A stretch of 64,000 bases of DNA from Incurvaria masculella. Lineage: Eukaryota > Arthropoda > Insecta > Lepidoptera > Incurvariidae. The stretch covers positions 16,386,001 to 16,450,000 of the forward strand of contig OX335647.2 of assembly GCA_946894095.1 (NCBI GenBank), written 5' to 3'. Shown in pieces: positions 48,124 through 60,165 of the stretch (the stretch's first letter is position 1; each line of letters begins with the position of its first letter). The notes below the pieces were generated by a model, which worked only from the letters and a program-made list of their open reading frames with translations, did no database searches and had not been told where the DNA came from. The translations under genes were made by a program, and so were the position numbers.

Positions 48124-48597
48124 TAAAAATACCGAATAAGTGCGAGTCGGACGTACCATCAATACCAAAAAATCACGTTTATTGTATGGGGCCACCCCAT
48201 TTTTATATTTTTGAAGTGAAAACTTCTTTAGCGGCGCTGAGCACTTTTTGTTGGATGGGTAAAAACTTCCAAACTCGCGTCAGGGTCACGTGATGCTGAT
48301 CGAAAAAGCGTAAGATTGAAGTGAAAACTTCTTTAGCGGCGCTGAGCACTTTTTGTTGGATGGGTAAAAACTTTTCACTTCTGCCGGCACTCCCGGAGTG
48401 CTACCGGTGTTTTTTTTTTGTTATTTTACCTATTTGTTGTTATAGCGGCAAAATAAATACACACTCTGTGAAAAATTCAGCCGCCTACCTATTACGGTTC
48501 ATTAGATACAGCCCTGTGACAGACGGCAGGACGGACGGACAGCGGAGGCTTAGTAATAAGGTTCCGTTTTCACCCTTTGGGTACGGAACCCTAAAAA
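48124..48597 (+). repeat. GGTTCCGTACC repeat family, copy 4, with an internal duplicated insert
   Basis: The outer parts match the family. Between the ATTTTTATATTTT stretch and TTATTTTACCTATTTG an insert at about 48216-48385 begins GAAGTGAAAACTTC and ends TTTTCACTTC (10-bp inverted ends). Inside it TTTAGCGGCGCTGAGCACTT occurs twice, 104 bp apart. Confidence 0.75.
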
Positions 48598-48679
48598 TGT
48601 TAAAATGTTGTAAGTAAGCAAAAGTGTAAGTTGCAACTGTAAAGATTGCAAAGTTAATAGTTACTAAATCGTAGTAATA

Positions 48680-49832
48680 TACACCGTGTCCGGTATACGG
48701 TTACGAATAATTAAAAGGCAGGTCATATATTCTATCCGTAAGCTCGTCATAACAAAGAAAGTTCGAAAGTAGTAAGTTGAAAAAAAAAATTAAAAATACT
48801 TGCGCCCTAATAACTACTGCAAGCGCGCTGCGCCATCTTCACCGCGCATGGGTTTAATTTGTTGCATCGCGCATCACATTACCACAATACCTAAGATAGT
48901 AGGTAGATTATGTACCTTAAGTACTTACGTTTATATTAGGAGAGGGCGGCAGCGGCCCCTTCTAAGACCACGCGCCGCTCGATCTGCCACCACATTCCAT
49001 TGTTCGTAAACATGCTCTCGTCCGTCCACAACACAGATTCCACAAACATTGGTTGGCGTTGCTGCTGGAGTTGAAGCCATTGGCAAAAGTTAACTCTCCG
49101 AACGTGATCAGCTGGTCACGTTTTAACACACTATGAATTGTTGATTTCGACATGTTTAACACTCGTGCGGCTTTTCTTGTACTCGTCCTAGGATGTAGGC
49201 GAAAATAATCTATCACTTCTTGAGCGCGGGGGTTTAACACACCTTCTCGCATAGTTGGTGCTACGGGTCGGTTATCAATAATGCGCTGAAAAGCAACGGT
49301 TATTGTTCTTGAGTCAGCAGGCTGACGACTGTTCGGAAACCGATTACGGTACAAACGTAATGCAGCCAAGGCATTCCCGTGACACTCCCCATACGCCAAT
49401 ATCATGTCTCCATATTCCCTAGTAGTAAAAACGTTCGCGTTCATAGCGAATACGCGACCTTGACACACTTTCGACCGCACAGTTACAAGGCCACGCAAAC
49501 ACTGACTGCGTTGCAAATTGGTGCGAGTAGGCATTTTGTCTCAAAGAGACACCGCCTTTGAAGCTGCGCCGCCGCCGCTTCGGAATACTACCTACAAAGC
49601 GAGCAAGACAGCTGGGGAACGCACCCCGCCGCCCTTCCGCTCCCCGCCGCCGCCCCGCTATATTTATGGTGCTTTTTCACACTGGAGAAATTCCGCTTTT
49701 TAATAAAGTTGAATTTTTTTTTTTCTCGGAAACTATTAGGTATATTAATATAGTTTCTTCGGAAAAGTTGTTTACAATGTTTAGACCTTTCTTAGGTTTA
49801 AGTATTCGGAACCTTATTCCGGACACGGTGTA
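48680..49832 (-). mobile_element. Tc1/mariner-like DNA transposon, decayed
   Basis: TACACCGTGTCCGG (48680-48693) and CCGGACACGGTGTA (49819-49832) are perfect inverted ends that include a TA on each side, the target used by Tc1/mariner elements. The 1153-bp unit holds a broken transposase on the minus strand, preceded by a very GC-rich stretch with a TATA-like ATAAATATA near 49662. Confidence 0.8.
48962..49534 (-). pseudogene. DDE transposase with DUF4817-like helix-turn-helix head, frameshifted
   Basis: The 190-codon frame begins MPTRTNLQRSQ. It carries a DUF4817-like head (FTTREYGDMILAYGECHGN, then RNRFPNSRQP) and a second helix-turn-helix (PRTSTRKAARVLNMSKSTI). After VLKRDQL, near residue 145, the family's expected HPYH...LP continuation is absent and the frame is lost. 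The catalytic stretch FVESVLWTDESMF is readable in another frame (WTDE at 49017-49028). Sequence after WWQIERRVVLEG does not continue as a DDE domain. The copy is therefore doubly broken and cannot encode a working enzyme. It lies inside the inverted ends described for 48680-49832. Confidence 0.8.
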
Positions 49833-51182
49833 TATTAGGCATCGATTATTATTTGTATTGAAAGAATGCTAAGAAAACGATGATCAAAGATTGTAAAAAA
49901 GCTTAACACATAAATGAATAAAACATTAAAGTGTATACTTGATTTTGTCTAAATTATTTTTAATTTTAATTTCATAAATATCAAACCATAAGATCAACCA
50001 TTCACTCGAATGTACATATAATATAGTTCATTGTTTTTTCTGTGTTTGCTTTAAATATAACCATACGTAACCAAATCTATAACTATATATTACTTCCAAA
50101 TGTTGAAGTCTCAAGGACAAGAGGTTCAAAACTACTTTCTAGCTGCTATAAAACCAAAATCTGTGTTTCGTGGGCCAAACAATATTTCGCCTGACGAGAC
50201 ACTTCACTGTAGCTGAGCTCCCCTCATTCCCTTTCGGCCTCGCTCTGTGACGCCAACGGCTTTTGTGCCACATTTTAAACGTTTGCCGTAAAGTATTTCA
50301 GTACTTTCGGCATTATATTTTCCGAGTTTTCCGGGGAAAAGTAACTTCCGGCAGCACATTAGTTGCGGATCATGAACCCTGCGAGTTTCCGGACGTCGGT
50401 GTACTAAAACGTCAATATTTTCACCCGGCATGTTTCATTAGTTGAATATTTGGTAGGCACAAAATATATTTTTTTATGTTTTGAAGCGTTTAACTACAAG
50501 AGTAGATTTATTTTTATTTTTTGTGATATTTAAAAACTTTACTTTATGTAATATTTTATTTTAAATAATATGATATTCTAAGGGCATATAGCGTTTTTAA
50601 AATTGGTTTTTGGGGATTTGATTGTAAAAAAAAACTTCACGAACGTTCCGATGAAAAATTATTTGAAGCTTCGAAAAAGTTTGTATTCATATTTATGGAT
50701 TTTTTTTTTAGTTCAGCAGTTTAAGTCCTTTTTTTATTTTTTATTTATTTTTTTTTATTATTTTTATAATGGTCATCGTATAATGATATGTTTATGGAAT
50801 CTTTGCTGGTTTAAATTGTTCATTCTTGGTATTTCTCAATATATTTCTGTAATTCAATATGATTCCTTATTAAACAAAAATAATACAAGAAAAACAGGCT
50901 GTGTTGACATATGAAAAGTAAATATTGAGAGCGGTTTAAGCTCGAACATGAATGTTCCTGATGGTTAAACATAAGGTCCTAAGGTTCTTTTTATCACAAA
51001 TTATGCTGAAACATCGATCCATGCGATTTATTTGTGCGTCGTTTAGTCTAGTTTTTTCAAAGAAACGTTAAAAAATCCCTGCGACCAAATAAGTAATATC
51101 TCAATACTGTATTTTTCACTAAACACGTGGTTATATTGGTGACAAGTTCGCTACAGAGATTAGGTGTTTATTTAATACAAAT
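49833..51182. other. No gene seen
   Basis: Very AT-rich with long T runs (50690-50760). The 75-codon minus frame at 50204-50431 and the 103-codon plus frame at 50603-50914 have no recognisable domain; the latter is mostly low complexity. Confidence 0.35.
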
Positions 51183-51275
51183 AAAAAAATAAACTCTTTA
51201 TTTGGCAAATATAGAGTAGACAGATAGATTGCAGACTTACCACTCAAAGTGATTTCTTCCAGTCAACCTTTGTGT
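51183..51275 (-). mobile_element. LINE 3'-end fragment
   Basis: GGTTGACTGGAAGAAATCAC on the minus strand, followed by AGTGGTAAGTCTGC and an A/T-rich end, matches 38112-38305. Confidence 0.55.
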
Positions 51276-51768
51276 ATGTCGAGCTTACAAATCAATCCCT
51301 GATTCATGAATTAAAGAATTACAGTCACAAATATTTGAAAAAATGTTTTGAATTAATTAATAGTAACTGGTAAAATTCATGCAACTAAACTTAAGTTCGA
51401 AATATTATCTTGCAAAATGCTTAATATTTACATATGGAAATATGATCTTTACATTGCAACATTGTCATGAAAGGTAAGAATTTAAAATTCAACATAGCTT
51501 GACGTAAAGACCGATCCATTCATAATTAATAATATTGAATTTCTATTCACAATGGTTACATCAATAGGCTCTGAAGGCCGCCCCCCCCTAGCCCGCACCC
51601 GCCGACCCCGCCACGGATAAATGTTACAGCCGTGACAATGCGGTTTCCGCGTTTCAGTTTATTTATCACGAGGGGTTATGTGTGTATTACTTCAACGAGA
51701 GAACCAAAACAAATGAGTGCAGGCGGCCCGGCGGCGGCGGCGGCGTTCTGTTCCAAGCAAATACAAAT

Positions 51769-52062
51769 ATTCCGGGAGGTCACGACCTTTTTGGTCACCA
51801 TAAGGTAAATGGCTGAATCTGGGTTCACAGGTTGGAGAAAAACCCTCTGATGCTAAAAATGTCGGTCTGCCTGCGCCAAGTGGTTGCGTTGGCTTGATTG
51901 GCTATACAAAATAGATGTTGGTGAATATACTGATTGGATATATTGATACCTATTAATTATACAACAATTACCAGTCAGATTTTAAAATAAATACTTCATT
52001 ATACCCAAAATTATATCTGTTACCTATATCACCTATAACTACTAAACGCCACCAAATATTTG
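51769..52062 (+). repeat. ATTCCGGGAGGTCACGA repeat family, long copy 1
   Basis: From ATTCCGGGAGGTCACGACC through GGTAAATGGCTGAATCTGGG and CAAGTGGTTGCGTT to TGATACCTATTAATTATAC and CTATAACTACTAAACGC. It aligns end to end with 58989-59300. Just left lie a C run at 51580 and a (GGC)n run at 51730. Confidence 0.75.
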
Positions 52063-52194
52063 TTCAGTTTTGGTATTACTGAGCAAGTATATACTGATAC
52101 TTTTATGTTTCGTTATTTGCAACAATTTACGTAATCATATATTGTTTGTAACGATAATAAATACTGTTTAGGTGCCATATCTACGTAACTGAAC

Positions 52195-52325
52195 TATTTG
52201 GCACAGGCAGACCAACATATTTAGCTACAGAGGATCGGTATTTATCATCTCAACACAGTTGCAGCCATTTACTTTATCGTTACCATTTTTGTCGTGACCT
52301 CCTAGTCTAATACACGAATATGCAT
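52195..52325 (-). repeat. ATTCCGGGAGGTCACGA repeat family, minus copy
   Basis: GGCACAGGCAGACC, ATTTAGCTACAGAGGATCGG, GCAGCCATTTAC and GTCGTGACCTCC are the reverse words of the family, more diverged. Confidence 0.6.
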
Positions 52326-52413
52326 CGGTCATGAAGCATCGTAACTTCTGTCGCCCTGCTACACCTCGCCTGGAGGTCTGATAGATGGATCACTCGCTGT
52401 GCTCGCGAATTTT

Positions 52414-52620
52414 CGACATTAGGCTTTTGAGGACGAACCGTTTCGCAAACTCATTTATCTGCCGCACCGCCAGGTTGTGGAACTGTCTGCCGGCCGGCGT
52501 CTTTCCTCAGATCTATAACCTGTCTTCAAGCTTCATTTGAGCAAGCTTTATACCTCAGCGTTAGTCCGCATATTAACTGTTACGGCCCCTCGCTGAGCGT
52601 GGTTTCAGGTGAGGTGTATT
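52414..52620 (+). pseudogene. LINE C-terminal remnant
   Basis: Reads DIRLLRTNRFANSF, CRTARLWNCLPAGVFP and QIYNLSSSF. RTA.LWN.LP..VFP is the typical end of CR1/jockey-type LINE proteins. A second copy is at 55670-55860. Confidence 0.7.
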
Positions 52621-53754
52621 TGACAAATTCTGAGCAACTTCTCCTCTCAGAAGAGCCATACAGGTTCTTCACAACAAAGCATTGCATTTATTATTCCGCT
52701 AATTATTGCGTTTTATTACTGGTAGAATATATCTATATTATTATTTTATGCACTATGTTATTTTTTAACTAGTTCGTTCCTAGGTTGAATTAAGTGCGGT
52801 AGATGCATGTAAAATACGTTTTAGGAAAATAAGTGACACTATTTGGGCTCAGTGAACACAATTACTGCGACACGTCTATTTACTTAAATAGTTTACAGTT
52901 TCCACTGGAAATTATTCAGCTTGTTTAAGTCTGCAAATATTTTAATCGTCGCCTCTTTTGCTTTCTTCCAAAATTTTAGAAACTAAATGCTACATGTTTT
53001 TGCACAAAATTATAATAATAATTATGCCAATATAAAGCCAGCTTGGCTTCGTACAGACAGCCTTCGGTCCGATTACAATGAAACGTTAAAATACCGTGGC
53101 CGTCATTGTCGTAAAATATTTAATGGTCAAGACACAGACGAATTTCAAGGTCAAAGTGTAATCCAAGACGGTTTATTTAATCGAAAATAATAAATTATGA
53201 AATTCATCGCAGCATTCAAACAGTCGGTTTGAGCAAAAATACTTACTTGCCAAATGCTTTCATTTTAACATTCTTTTTTGGTATTCTCAAGCGGGGCCGC
53301 GGATCTTTTTGGGATTTCTTGGAAGGTGTTAGATTTGATGTTCAAAAACTTTCTTCGATACGTTTACGGAGGGCGATGACATTGATAAATATGCCGTCCA
53401 TCACGTAAATGCGACTCCTTCATGGCGTTCCGCCACTGCGTGTGAGCTATGGGATCATGTAGGTAACACATTGCCATCTATATGCATACTCTGGGAATTA
53501 CGTGCTCAGGAATCAGGAATCTTTCAGTCAAGAAGTTAGAAGAGAGTTGTCAAAACGGGTTTCTCGGTGGAAATATTCCAGAGCACAGGATCATTTCAAT
53601 AATTCAATGTTTCCGTCGAGAAAATCGAATTGACAACCGATTTGATTGAACACGCAAAAATATGCCTACTGGGGGATTACCATGGTAAATTACCTCGCCT
53701 GGTGAATAGGAGGTTAACGTCCAAGGGAGTGATGAAATCTATCGTCACATATTT
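52621..53754. other. No gene seen
   Basis: A 67-codon plus frame at 52987-53190 has no recognisable motif. Confidence 0.35.
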
Positions 53755-53850
53755 TGTATAGCCAGTCCGACCTGTGAAACCAGATTCAGACATGAATTTA
53801 TCGAGACCAAAAATGTCGTGATCCTCGCGGAATACTGGCTATCCCAATGT
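53755..53850 (-). repeat. ATTCCGGGAGGTCACGA repeat family, short minus copy
   Basis: CAGTCCGACCTGTGAAACCAG, ATTCAG and AAAAATGTCGTGATCCTCGC are diverged reverse words of the family. Confidence 0.45.
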
Positions 53851-54029
53851 TTTGCACCCAGGAGATGCAGCCAAATAACAGGATACAAATGAAGTTGCCG
53901 ATGCTCCTCTGCCGGTATTTCCGATAGCAACTTTTTGAGATTTGTATTGTATTGATGTGTATTGTCACAGGAATGGAAATATGCCATAAAAATATGGCCA
54001 TTCTAACACAACAGAATTGTAAGAAAATT

Positions 54030-54336
54030 AAAAAAAAACCGACCAAGTGCGATTCGGAATCGTCCACGAAGGGTTGTATACGTCTTACAAAATGTAACAC
54101 TTAATAATCACGTTTTTTGTATGGGGCCCCCTTTTTTGTTTATTTCACCTATTTCTTGTTATAGCGGCAAAATAAATTCATACTCTGCGAACATTTCAGC
54201 TGCCTTCCTGTTACGATTCATAGCACTGTGACGGACGGACGGACGGACGGACGGACGGATGGACGGATGGACGGATGGACGAATAGCGGAGGCTTAGTAA
54301 TAGTGTCCCGTTGGCACCCTTTGGACCCTAAAAAAC
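54030..54336 (+). repeat. GGTTCCGTACC repeat family, copy 5, with expanded GGAC array
   Basis: It starts AAAAAACCGACCAAGTGCG and contains an enlarged (GGAC)n then (GGACGGAT)n array at about 54232-54285. It ends TTTGGACCCTAAAAAA, with the terminal hairpin partly lost. Confidence 0.8.
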
Positions 54337-55665
54337 GATGATATACACATATTCATGCTTTACTTTATACAACTTAAAACTTATGGTATAATTAATGAGA
54401 GAAGTTGCGTGTAAATTACTCTGCAATTAACAACAGAAGAAGCATGGCGTGGTTATGAAAGTAACATATTCGTATTTATCACTTGAACTACACAGTTGGC
54501 TTTCACATTTAGTAGGTATTGCAAAATTTACGTAATTATTTAAACTATCAGTGAACAACTCGGTGAATTTATAGACAAAGGTCTCCCAAATTGGCTTGTA
54601 TCGAACATTTAATTGGATTCCGTAGTGAAAGCGCTCTCGACCCCGTAACGTCTGCTATTTTCTATTTACAAAGCGATATGAAGCATCTAGGAATAGACTT
54701 TAGAATTCCTTCGAAATCTAAACTTGTCGGTCGTAATGAGTGGGGTCGAAACTAGCATCCGTTTTCGAAGCCGGATACTGAAACCAGCAACGCGTAAACA
54801 AGTAACTAATTTCCTCGCCTGAAAACAGTTTCACTTTGGTATTGATTTTAGCGCTACTTAATTAGTATATTACTCACACTCGCCTTTTAGAGCAAGATAG
54901 CTCCGATATGTGGTTTTACTAACCAGAGAACTTATTGATGCGCAGTTGAACAAGGTTTGCATTAACCATGAGTTAATACATTTCAATAGTTGTAGAACTT
55001 AACTAGATAAAAACCAATGTTTATGTTGTCTCGTGCAAAAATAAAAGGTATTGTAATGTACAAATTAACGCACAAAAGCAGTATTTAATTTCCTTTGAAG
55101 TTTTGCATCGCTTGGAGCTTCCGATGACGTACTAACGAAGAAACCTTTTATCGGTTAACGAGAGTAGGTTATTAATGCTTTGTCGCGTTAAAAATATTAA
55201 GAAAACTATATTTTTTTAATAGTATTCATAGGGTGGCGGAATTTAGAATAATATAAGTGGTCCCGCCATTGTATAGGTAAGGGATATGTCGTTTTCATTC
55301 TTTGTTTCGGCACGTCGCTTCGTGAACTCCTATGGAATGACAGAAGATATTCCGTTATTCTGTGACGTATGCCAATTTAAAAAATTGCTTTAAAAAACTC
55401 ATGCGAAGCCAGGGCGATCCTAGTAAATACATAATATCTAGCGAAATGAACTTCGTTCCTACCGGCTCTCCCACGACACTTCTCTTATTTTTTTTATAAC
55501 GAAGCAATTTATTGTGCTGGCATATTCCAGATTGTGTAATTTCAGTTGAGGGACTTTGAACAAAAAACCAATTTACCACATCAAAGGGGACTTATTGCAT
55601 TATTAAGATATTTGAATAATGTAAGGTAAACTGTGGGACAGTTTACTCTGTGCATGCAACATTGT
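54337..55665. other. No gene seen
   Basis: AT-rich sequence; a 74-codon minus frame at 55355-55579 is unremarkable. Confidence 0.35.
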
Positions 55666-55669
55666 GGTT

Positions 55670-55860
55670 GACATTAGGCTTTTGAGAACGAACCGTTTCT
55701 CAAACCCATTTCACTACCGCACCGCCAGGATATGGAATTGTATGCAGGCGGGTGCCTTCCCTCATAACTATACATTGGGAATCTTCAAGCGTTATTTGAA
55801 CAAGCTCATAGCTCAGCGATAGGTTCGCGAGGCAAGGTGTATTTGGCTTTTCTGAGCACC
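55670..55860 (+). pseudogene. LINE C-terminal remnant, second copy
   Basis: GACATTAGGCTTTTGAGAACG, CGCACCGCCAGGATATGGAA and CATTGGGAATCTTCAAGCG parallel 52414-52620. It is shorter and frameshifted. Confidence 0.65.
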
Positions 55861-56929
55861 TCAGTACAGCCACCCATATCAGTTTAAAAAACATTGGTGT
55901 AATATTTAAAGTCAAATGTTTTTTTAATCCAATTTTATGTGTCTTGTAAAAACGAGCAGTATTGACAAATAAACTAATATGTCTATTATGTTCGCTACTA
56001 TTGGTTTAACATAAAAACTGTAATTAAGTAAGTCAAAACATGGTTTATGAGTAAATGTAGACAGTATGGAAAAATAATCCCTTAGATGGACTTACAGCTA
56101 TGAAACGTAAAATCGATACTTTTATGATTTAAATAATGTTTAAAAAAATGTTTTCCATGGATAAACAGCAAACAAATTGTGCCTAGAATATGTTTATGCT
56201 TATCAAACTAATATTTACATATTGAGTCGCAAATAAAAAGCAAAACCCCGCAAAAATATTTTTACAAGAACAAAAAATATTTGACGAAAATAATTCCAAG
56301 GATCTTAACCCATTCTCCTGACTCGTCGGCTGAGTGGAGCCAGTAATTTGTCAGTGATTTTATTAGGAAAGCATTTGAGAGCAAAACAAAATTTAAATTC
56401 ATGACGCGCCCTGCCTTATCTACTGCGCGGCCGCCGCGCCGGTAGCGCCGGGGGGGGGGGGGGGGGGGCAGGGCGGGGGTGACGGACTCGTGCATGTCGG
56501 AGTACCCGCACTTTGAAGAATACTAATAGCTAACCACGAGGCCAATTTATAATGATTTATTTTAAAATACACTCTGATACCACGAGTTGCCAGTCGCGAA
56601 ACCTGTTGATTGCTGGGAACGGCGAATCATTTTATAGGTAAATATATTTACAGTCAAATTTTACTGTTATATGAACAATATGTTCGCCGTTTGCACTAAA
56701 GTTTTTTTTCGCTTGAGTTTGTCAAGTGTGCCTTCATGGTCAAATCCGAAAATACAAGAAATAGCGAAAAACAGTCAAATGAGCCATGGGGCCGATTTTG
56801 ATAAAAAATAATATATACCGTTTGCAATATAATTATACTGGCCGATATCTGCCTATTTAGAGACGAGGTTACAGAAATAATCTTTTTTTTTAACCTAACA
56901 CTGATTTCATTGAAGAAATTCAAATTAAT
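55861..56929. other. No gene seen; 19-base G run
   Basis: A run of 19 G at 56450-56468 sits in a GC-rich patch (56405-56490). Proline- and arginine-rich frames over it are composition artefacts. Confidence 0.5.
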
Positions 56930-57727
56930 TTTCCCCCTGTTCCAAATGACGTCTCTATCTGAAGGACTCGATCAGATGGTGCTCGCAGCCGGCACTCCGG
57001 GTCCGGCTGTTTGGACCAGAGTGCCGCGGGAGTCGCGGTTTAGCCCATCGTCGGCTTCGGCCTTCGGTCCCCAACATTTGAGGTTGGACTCGCGGGTTGT
57101 GGTTAGCTGCAGTTGTGGTTAGCTGCAGGAGTGGGCGATGTTAGTTTTCTCGACAAAGCATGTGAGGCGGGTGTCCGCTGCGCGCTCGCCTCGTTGTTTT
57201 CTTCCGCCCGCGTGAGCGTGCGGGGCAAACGGCTTTTGGCGGTTTGCCTCTTGGCCGTGGTGTCGTACGCTGCCTGCTTACTGCAGGCAGGTTTCTGGGG
57301 GGGGGGGAGGGCTCCTTCAGGCCACTTTGCTGCTCTTCCTTATTGCTGCTGGACTTCCTAACTGCTCCGATCGCGCGGGTACTTCTTTCTGCCGTCTGGT
57401 GGTCGGGCGTGGAGCGGTGTCCGTTCCCGTATGTGCGGGAACTGTGACGCGGTCCACTCCGCGCGCAGCGAGCGTTCCGAGTACCAAGTCGTAATGGGCT
57501 GCAGAGGGAGAGGAACGCGGGGCAGGTATGTTGTCCTAGTTAAGTCCGACGGTCCAGGCGAAAGTCAGGGCTTAATGACACTTCCGGTGCTAGTCTGGAG
57601 AACTAGCAGTGCAAGAGCTAGAATTGTGCCGGCCTATCCACCCGCGTAGTAAGGGAATTGAGATGCATTATGTGCATCGGGAGGTGAGTGTCCCGACTGA
57701 AACTCCGGTACCATACTCCGCTTATGA
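56930..57727 (+). other. GC-rich island, probably the 5' part of an unidentified retroelement
   Basis: About 0.8 kb of clearly GC-richer sequence, with an 11-G run at 57297-57307 and several short open frames (67-82 codons). The same composition resumes at about 58140-58370 beyond an inserted SINE, so the two parts were probably one element. No reverse transcriptase or gag motif is recognisable. Confidence 0.35.
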
Positions 57728-58135
57728 GCCTTCGTAGCTTAGTGGCGCGGGGACTGGCCTAACGTACCAGAGGTCTGGGTTCAATTCCTCGCCCCGACAT
57801 GCACCACTTTCTTTCTTTTTCCAAATTCGATAAGTGCATTTCGTCACGAATGCGAGCTACTCCATGGTTCGGAATCCATGTAAAACTGTAGGTCCCCTTC
57901 CCCTACTAGGTGGTAGGGTTTAAGCCTGCCCGGTTGGTACCATCGCATTGGATGAAAAGATGGTCGAAGCGGCAGTAAAAAATTGTCCGTGTTTTTCATC
58001 CAGTTCAGTGTAGCCGTGCTCATAAAGGGAAGGTCCTGGCATGGCACCTAATTCCTTCGTGAATGTGGTGTATTGGGCTAATATCATAACGGAAGTTGTG
58101 TGGTATTAGCCATCCATGTCAGGTCGCATAAAAAA
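57728..58135 (+). mobile_element. Full-length tRNA-derived SINE, head type A
   Basis: The head has TAGCTTAGTGG (A-box) and GGTTCAATTCC (B-box). The body follows with ATGGTTCGGAATCCATG, GGTAGGGTTTAAGCC, TTGGTACCATCGCATTGGA, AATTGTCCGTGTTTTTCA, GGCATGGCACCTAATTCC and GTGTGGTATTAGCCATCC, and ends in nine A. It is the best reference copy in the window. Confidence 0.88.
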
Positions 58136-58988
58136 AAACGTATCGGTCGTCCCGAGCGTGGATTGAAACGTTAGCAGCTTCGGTTGCGGGCGGTGAGCGT
58201 GCTTTACAGCTCCGATACCTGTCTGGAGAACAGGCAAGACCTACCGAAAACCTACGGGGCTATAGTCCCTGCCTGGACGTTTTCGGGCGTTCAGCGAGAA
58301 TAGCGTCTCCCTATGGCATAAACGGCAGGTTATGCTGGTTGAAGCATTATATAATATAATAAACAGCGAAGGGAAAGTCGTATAGCCTGCACAAAACATA
58401 CTCTGTTCCATATGACCTTTAGTATTAAACCGATAGAAGCGTCCACTGTAATAAGGCGCTGATTTTCCATCTGCATACAGATTATAACATCAGCTTATAT
58501 AATTATTAGTCTTATTTTGTCACAAAATTCGCTGATGTTATGAAAAACTCAGTTTCCCCACCAATCCTTTCATTGCTATTTACTTTTGCCTTTTTGAATT
58601 TGATTCACACCACTGAAGAATATCACATATAAAAAAACCAGTTTTTCCAATCAGTTTTTCATTTCAGCACAATGTGTTTGTTCTGACGAGTTATGTATTT
58701 CTTGTATTTCGAAGGTAGGTCTCATTCATTTATATCTGAAAAAGTTGAATGATTTATTAATTGATTCAATGCCTAACACGGACATTGACCGGAAAGATTG
58801 AACATTTAAATGTATTGACCTCGTAATCAAAATCGTACACTTTAATAATCCATAAACCTTTAAATTACAGCGGTCTTTATACGTGTTTGAAAAACTCACA
58901 GCTTTTCTCGCAGCGGGAGGCGACTTTCTCCGACGTTACGAGCTGTTCCGAGCGATCCCGTTGTCGAGGAGGCAGCGGCTACGCCCTT
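58136..58988. other. Rest of the GC-rich island, then AT-rich sequence
   Basis: 58140-58370 continues the GC-rich island. From 58371 on nothing is recognisable. Confidence 0.35.
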
Positions 58989-59300
58989 ATATTCCGGGAG
59001 GTCACGACGTTTTTGGTCACGATAAGGTAAATGACTGAATCTGGGTTCACATGTTAGAGACCAATCCTCTGATGCTAAACATGTCGGTCTGCCCGTGCCA
59101 AGTGGTTGCGTTGACTATATAAAATAGATGCTTGGATGTACCTGCTCATGAATATACTGATTTTCTGGAAACATTGATACCTATTAATTATACAACAAAA
59201 ACCAGTCGGTTTTTTAATTAAGTACTTAAATATACCTTAAGTTATATCTGTATTCTAAATCGCCTATAACTACGAAACGCAGCAGCCGACTGTTAATAGC
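58989..59300 (+). repeat. ATTCCGGGAGGTCACGA repeat family, long copy 2
   Basis: Aligns from ATTCCGGGAGGTCACGACG to CTATAACTACGAAACGC with 51769-52062, including TGAATATACTGATT and TTGATACCTATTAATTATAC. Confidence 0.75.
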
Positions 59301-59399
59301 CGTTTGTTATATTTCAAACATGTTCAAACAAAATCGTAAATATTTGGCATCAGACACTGGAGTCAGACGTAGGTTGACTTTAGTAAAATATACTTTTTC

Positions 59400-59535
59400 G
59401 TACTAAGCAAGTATGTCGCTTTTTTCAATAAATTTGATATGTACACGAATGTGAAATTATGGGGTGTAGAGCGGGTGGCGAAATTGGTAAAACGCACTGC
59501 CTGTGAAAGGTTTGATTACTGGCCCAAGCTTGCAG
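59400..59535 (+). mobile_element. tRNA-Leu-like headed repeat with leader, copy 2
   Basis: TACTAAGCAAGTATGTCGC is followed about 70 bp later by GGGTGGCGAAATTGGTAAAACGC and the tRNA-like tail AGGTTTGATTACTGGCCC. It parallels 12911-13051. Confidence 0.55.
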
Positions 59536-60165
59536 TTTGGCAGTACTTTCATAAAGTATTTCTTTTAAAGTTTTCTTTTTTATTAATACGGTCTTGCTTC
59601 ATGGTCGATTCTACATTCATTTATATTATATTTGTTGAGTAGTTGCTTAATACGATTTTTTTTATTTTTTTTGAAGTGTTTCGTAAAGGTCAGGTATGCA
59701 GCAGCGCCAGTAATCGAAGATAATACATTTGCAGAAGAACGGAAATAAGTATGCTGCGATCGGAAGAGAATGTATGGTCGCGGTCCAATTTGAACCGAAA
59801 GCGCGTTCACAACTGGTCCGATTTGCGCTTACAGCCCTTAAAACGCCGTCCCGTGAACGGTATGACGTCATCGCTACGTCACGAAAAGCCGTACACAGGG
59901 CTCACGCTTTGGAGGTAGGGCCAAAGAGTTCGGAAAATTAGCTGCGCTCCTACAGGTAGGGCTCTGCGTGTGCAACTGTCAGTGTCACTTTTGACGTTTC
60001 TAAAACGTAGTGCATCGTCTTTCCACCGTGTTTTTTCAATAACCGTTGAATGTCCCTCAGTTGAAAATTCAAGTTCATCTTAGAGCAATTAATTAGATTC
60101 AAATTTGAGGTGAAAACTACAATTCATATTAATATTTTAAAACTTACGCGGGACATAACTACAAT

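Noticed and set aside
54232..54285. Regular GGAC array resembling a CRISPR or satellite
   Set aside because: It is a simple expansion of the short array present in every copy of the GGTTCCGTACC repeat family.
56262..56495. Proline- and arginine-rich minus frame
   Set aside because: It reads through the 19-base G run and is a composition artefact.
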